DNA from: JBCCSZ01 sp039199225
Lineage (GTDB): Bacteria; Bacteroidota; Bacteroidia; Chitinophagales; Saprospiraceae
Direction: 5' to 3'
DNA length: 64,000 nt
NCBI GenBank assembly: GCA_039199225.1
Contig: JBCCSZ010000002.1
Location: 1-64,000, forward strand
The notes beneath the pieces were generated by a model that saw only the letters and a program-made list of their open reading frames with translations, did no database searches and was not told where the DNA came from. The position numbers and the translations under genes are program-made. The stretch's first letter is position 1, and each line of letters opens with the position of its first letter. Shown here piece after piece: positions 62,984-64,000 of this stretch.

Positions 62984-63766
62984 TCAAAAATGTTTGAATG
63001 GATTTGTAAAAAGAGAGGTCTCAGAAATTTTCATCAGTAGCTGAGAGGTATTTTTCAAGCGACAAGAAAGTTTGAATAATATAGGCAGTTGACTCGGGTC
63101 GCCTGCTTGCACCGTCCAGCTGCCATCTGTATGAAGTATTACGGTACACTTGAGAGCTGCGTCAAAATTGCTCCGCCCCACCCGAGCGGCATTGGCTTCT
63201 ATGGCTTGCAAATCAACCAAGTGCCTGGGTTCGTAGGAGCCTGTTGTGATGAAGAAGTTGAACCTTGGCCGAATGTAATAGGATCTATCAGAATCGGGCG
63301 ACCAAGTATTTCCGATGGAGACATTGTCACTTTTGATACCAAAGGTCATACTTCCATACCAATCATTGATCGGTTCTTTCTTTTTGTCGTATACGTTTGT
63401 ACTTACGCGGATGTCTTTTTTGTTGGTGGGCCTGTCCGCAGTAAGGATGGGTCCCCTATTTTCACCATTTTGAAAATAGGAAGCCAGCCAGCCTTCTTCT
63501 AATGCCAGCGGTACCATGTAAGTGGATTCGATAAAGTTGTAGCGTTCCACCGGTTTTTTACTGGCGCCTACACCAAGAGTATAGGCCGATGGAATGCTGA
63601 ATAAATCTTGGCGGTTGGGACCAAAGGTCGGAACGGTGAGAAAGGCATTCGAATTACCCAGTACTTTATCTGATGACAATCCGCGAATAGCTTGATCCAA
63701 AAAGCACCAAAATTTTTTACTTTCCAATTGGAGGTTGACGAGGTAAATCTTGTAGGTCGCTGCCAT
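62984..63766 (-). CDS. Protein of unknown family, short paralogue
   Basis: The product has 260 residues and no signal peptide. It starts MAATYKIYLVNLQ and aligns with the 359-residue neighbour over about 240 residues (SKKFWCFLDQ, NAFLTVP, KEPINDWYGSMTFGI, GNTWSPD, CTVILHTDGSWTV). It ends at KISETSLFTNPFKHF, near where the long paralogue continues into its hydrophobic segment. No remnant of that tail is visible downstream before the terminator, so the short form looks like a stable variant rather than a fresh frameshift. Function is unknown. Confidence 0.75.
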   Translation of the reverse strand: MAATYKIYLVNLQLESKKFWCFLDQAIRGLSSDKVLGNSNAFLTVPTFGPNRQDLFSIPSAYTLGVGASKKPVERYNFIESTYMVPLALEEGWLASYFQNGENRGPILTADRPTNKKDIRVSTNVYDKKKEPINDWYGSMTFGIKSDNVSIGNTWSPDSDRSYYIRPRFNFFITTGSYEPRHLVDLQAIEANAARVGRSNFDAALKCTVILHTDGSWTVQAGDPSQLPILFKLSCRLKNTSQLLMKISETSLFTNPFKHF

Positions 63767-64000
63767 AAATTAGTATTTTTTTGAAAGTCAAATCGCACTT
63801 AATTACTTCAACTACAGCAGCTAATATGCACAAAAACAGCTTAGCTGGACAGCGTAGATTTACGGCATTATTCCGTAGCGTACTTTTACGCAAAGCACCT
63901 ATTTGATGTATTGACTATCGAACATCGCCCAGCGCCAATGCGGCCAAAAGCCTTACGTACTACTACGAATAGTAATCAAACTGAGGAGGAATTCTATATC

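Noticed and set aside
62984..63766. Short paralogue as a frameshifted pseudogene
   Set aside because: No remnant of the missing C-terminal tail is visible downstream and a good terminator follows, so a natural short form is more likely.

Overview
The window is chromosomal DNA of a member of the Bacteroidota, most likely a free-living, polysaccharide-degrading relative of the Saprospiraceae or Cytophagales. The evidence is a fused SecDF, SusC/SusD proteins, an ECF sigma/FecR pair, type IX secretion (T9SS) C-terminal sorting domains on four proteins, a PorP/SprF protein, a PorE-like OmpA protein, a lipidated TamA-like protein (TamL), and promoters of the Bacteroidota type (TTTG, about 20-22 bases, TAnnTTTG). 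Shine-Dalgarno sites are not evident. I saw no rRNA, tRNA, CRISPR, insertion sequence or phage module. The lineage is inferred from gene content only.

Layout. 1-617: gene-free, with GC-rich hairpins, a 47-bp tandem repeat and a dispersed repeat family. 618-12211: cell-envelope genes (OmpA with thrombospondin type 3 repeats, a DUF547 lipoprotein, a BON-LysM protein, SecDF, a PorE-like protein and a GT39-type membrane glycosyltransferase). 12288-14050: a small ArsR / atypical SDR / PhzF operon with a visible operator. 14166-21744: a lipoprotein, a membrane-anchored protein and a 2045-residue alpha-2-macroglobulin. 21941-27516: a zinc-ribbon membrane protein, a TlpA-like lipoprotein, a methyltransferase with protein-arginine-methyltransferase (PRMT) hallmarks, a 2-oxoglutarate dioxygenase, CoaX and a SpoU-type RNA methyltransferase. 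27630-38688: TamL, an NlpC/P60 hydrolase, PorP/SprF, a VTC-domain protein, RibB with a degenerate RibA-like domain, a GT2 enzyme, an AAA+ ATPase and a di-haem peroxidase. 38848-45591: two T9SS cargo proteins, a TonB-dependent receptor, a lipoprotein and a formyltransferase.

45661-58675 is the best-defined functional unit, a polysaccharide utilisation locus on the minus strand. In transcription order it holds an ECF sigma factor, a FecR anti-sigma factor, SusC with an N-terminal STN signalling domain, SusD, an IPT/TIG surface glycan-binding lipoprotein, a secreted protein made of five tandem modules with a shared Cys motif, and a GH10 xylanase. The last two carry T9SS sorting domains. The expected job is capture, cleavage and import of xylan-type glycans. 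Substrate binding by SusC would be signalled through STN and FecR to the sigma factor.

58842-63766 holds a polytopic membrane protein, a HupE/UreJ-type protein and two tandem paralogues of a family I do not recognise.

The points most worth a second look are the five-module protein, the PRMT-like methyltransferase, the unknown paralogue pair, the zinc-site loss in the RibA-like domain, the ArsR operator on a nearly leaderless promoter, the back-to-back promoters sharing a palindromic -33 box before secDF, and the dispersed intergenic repeat family.
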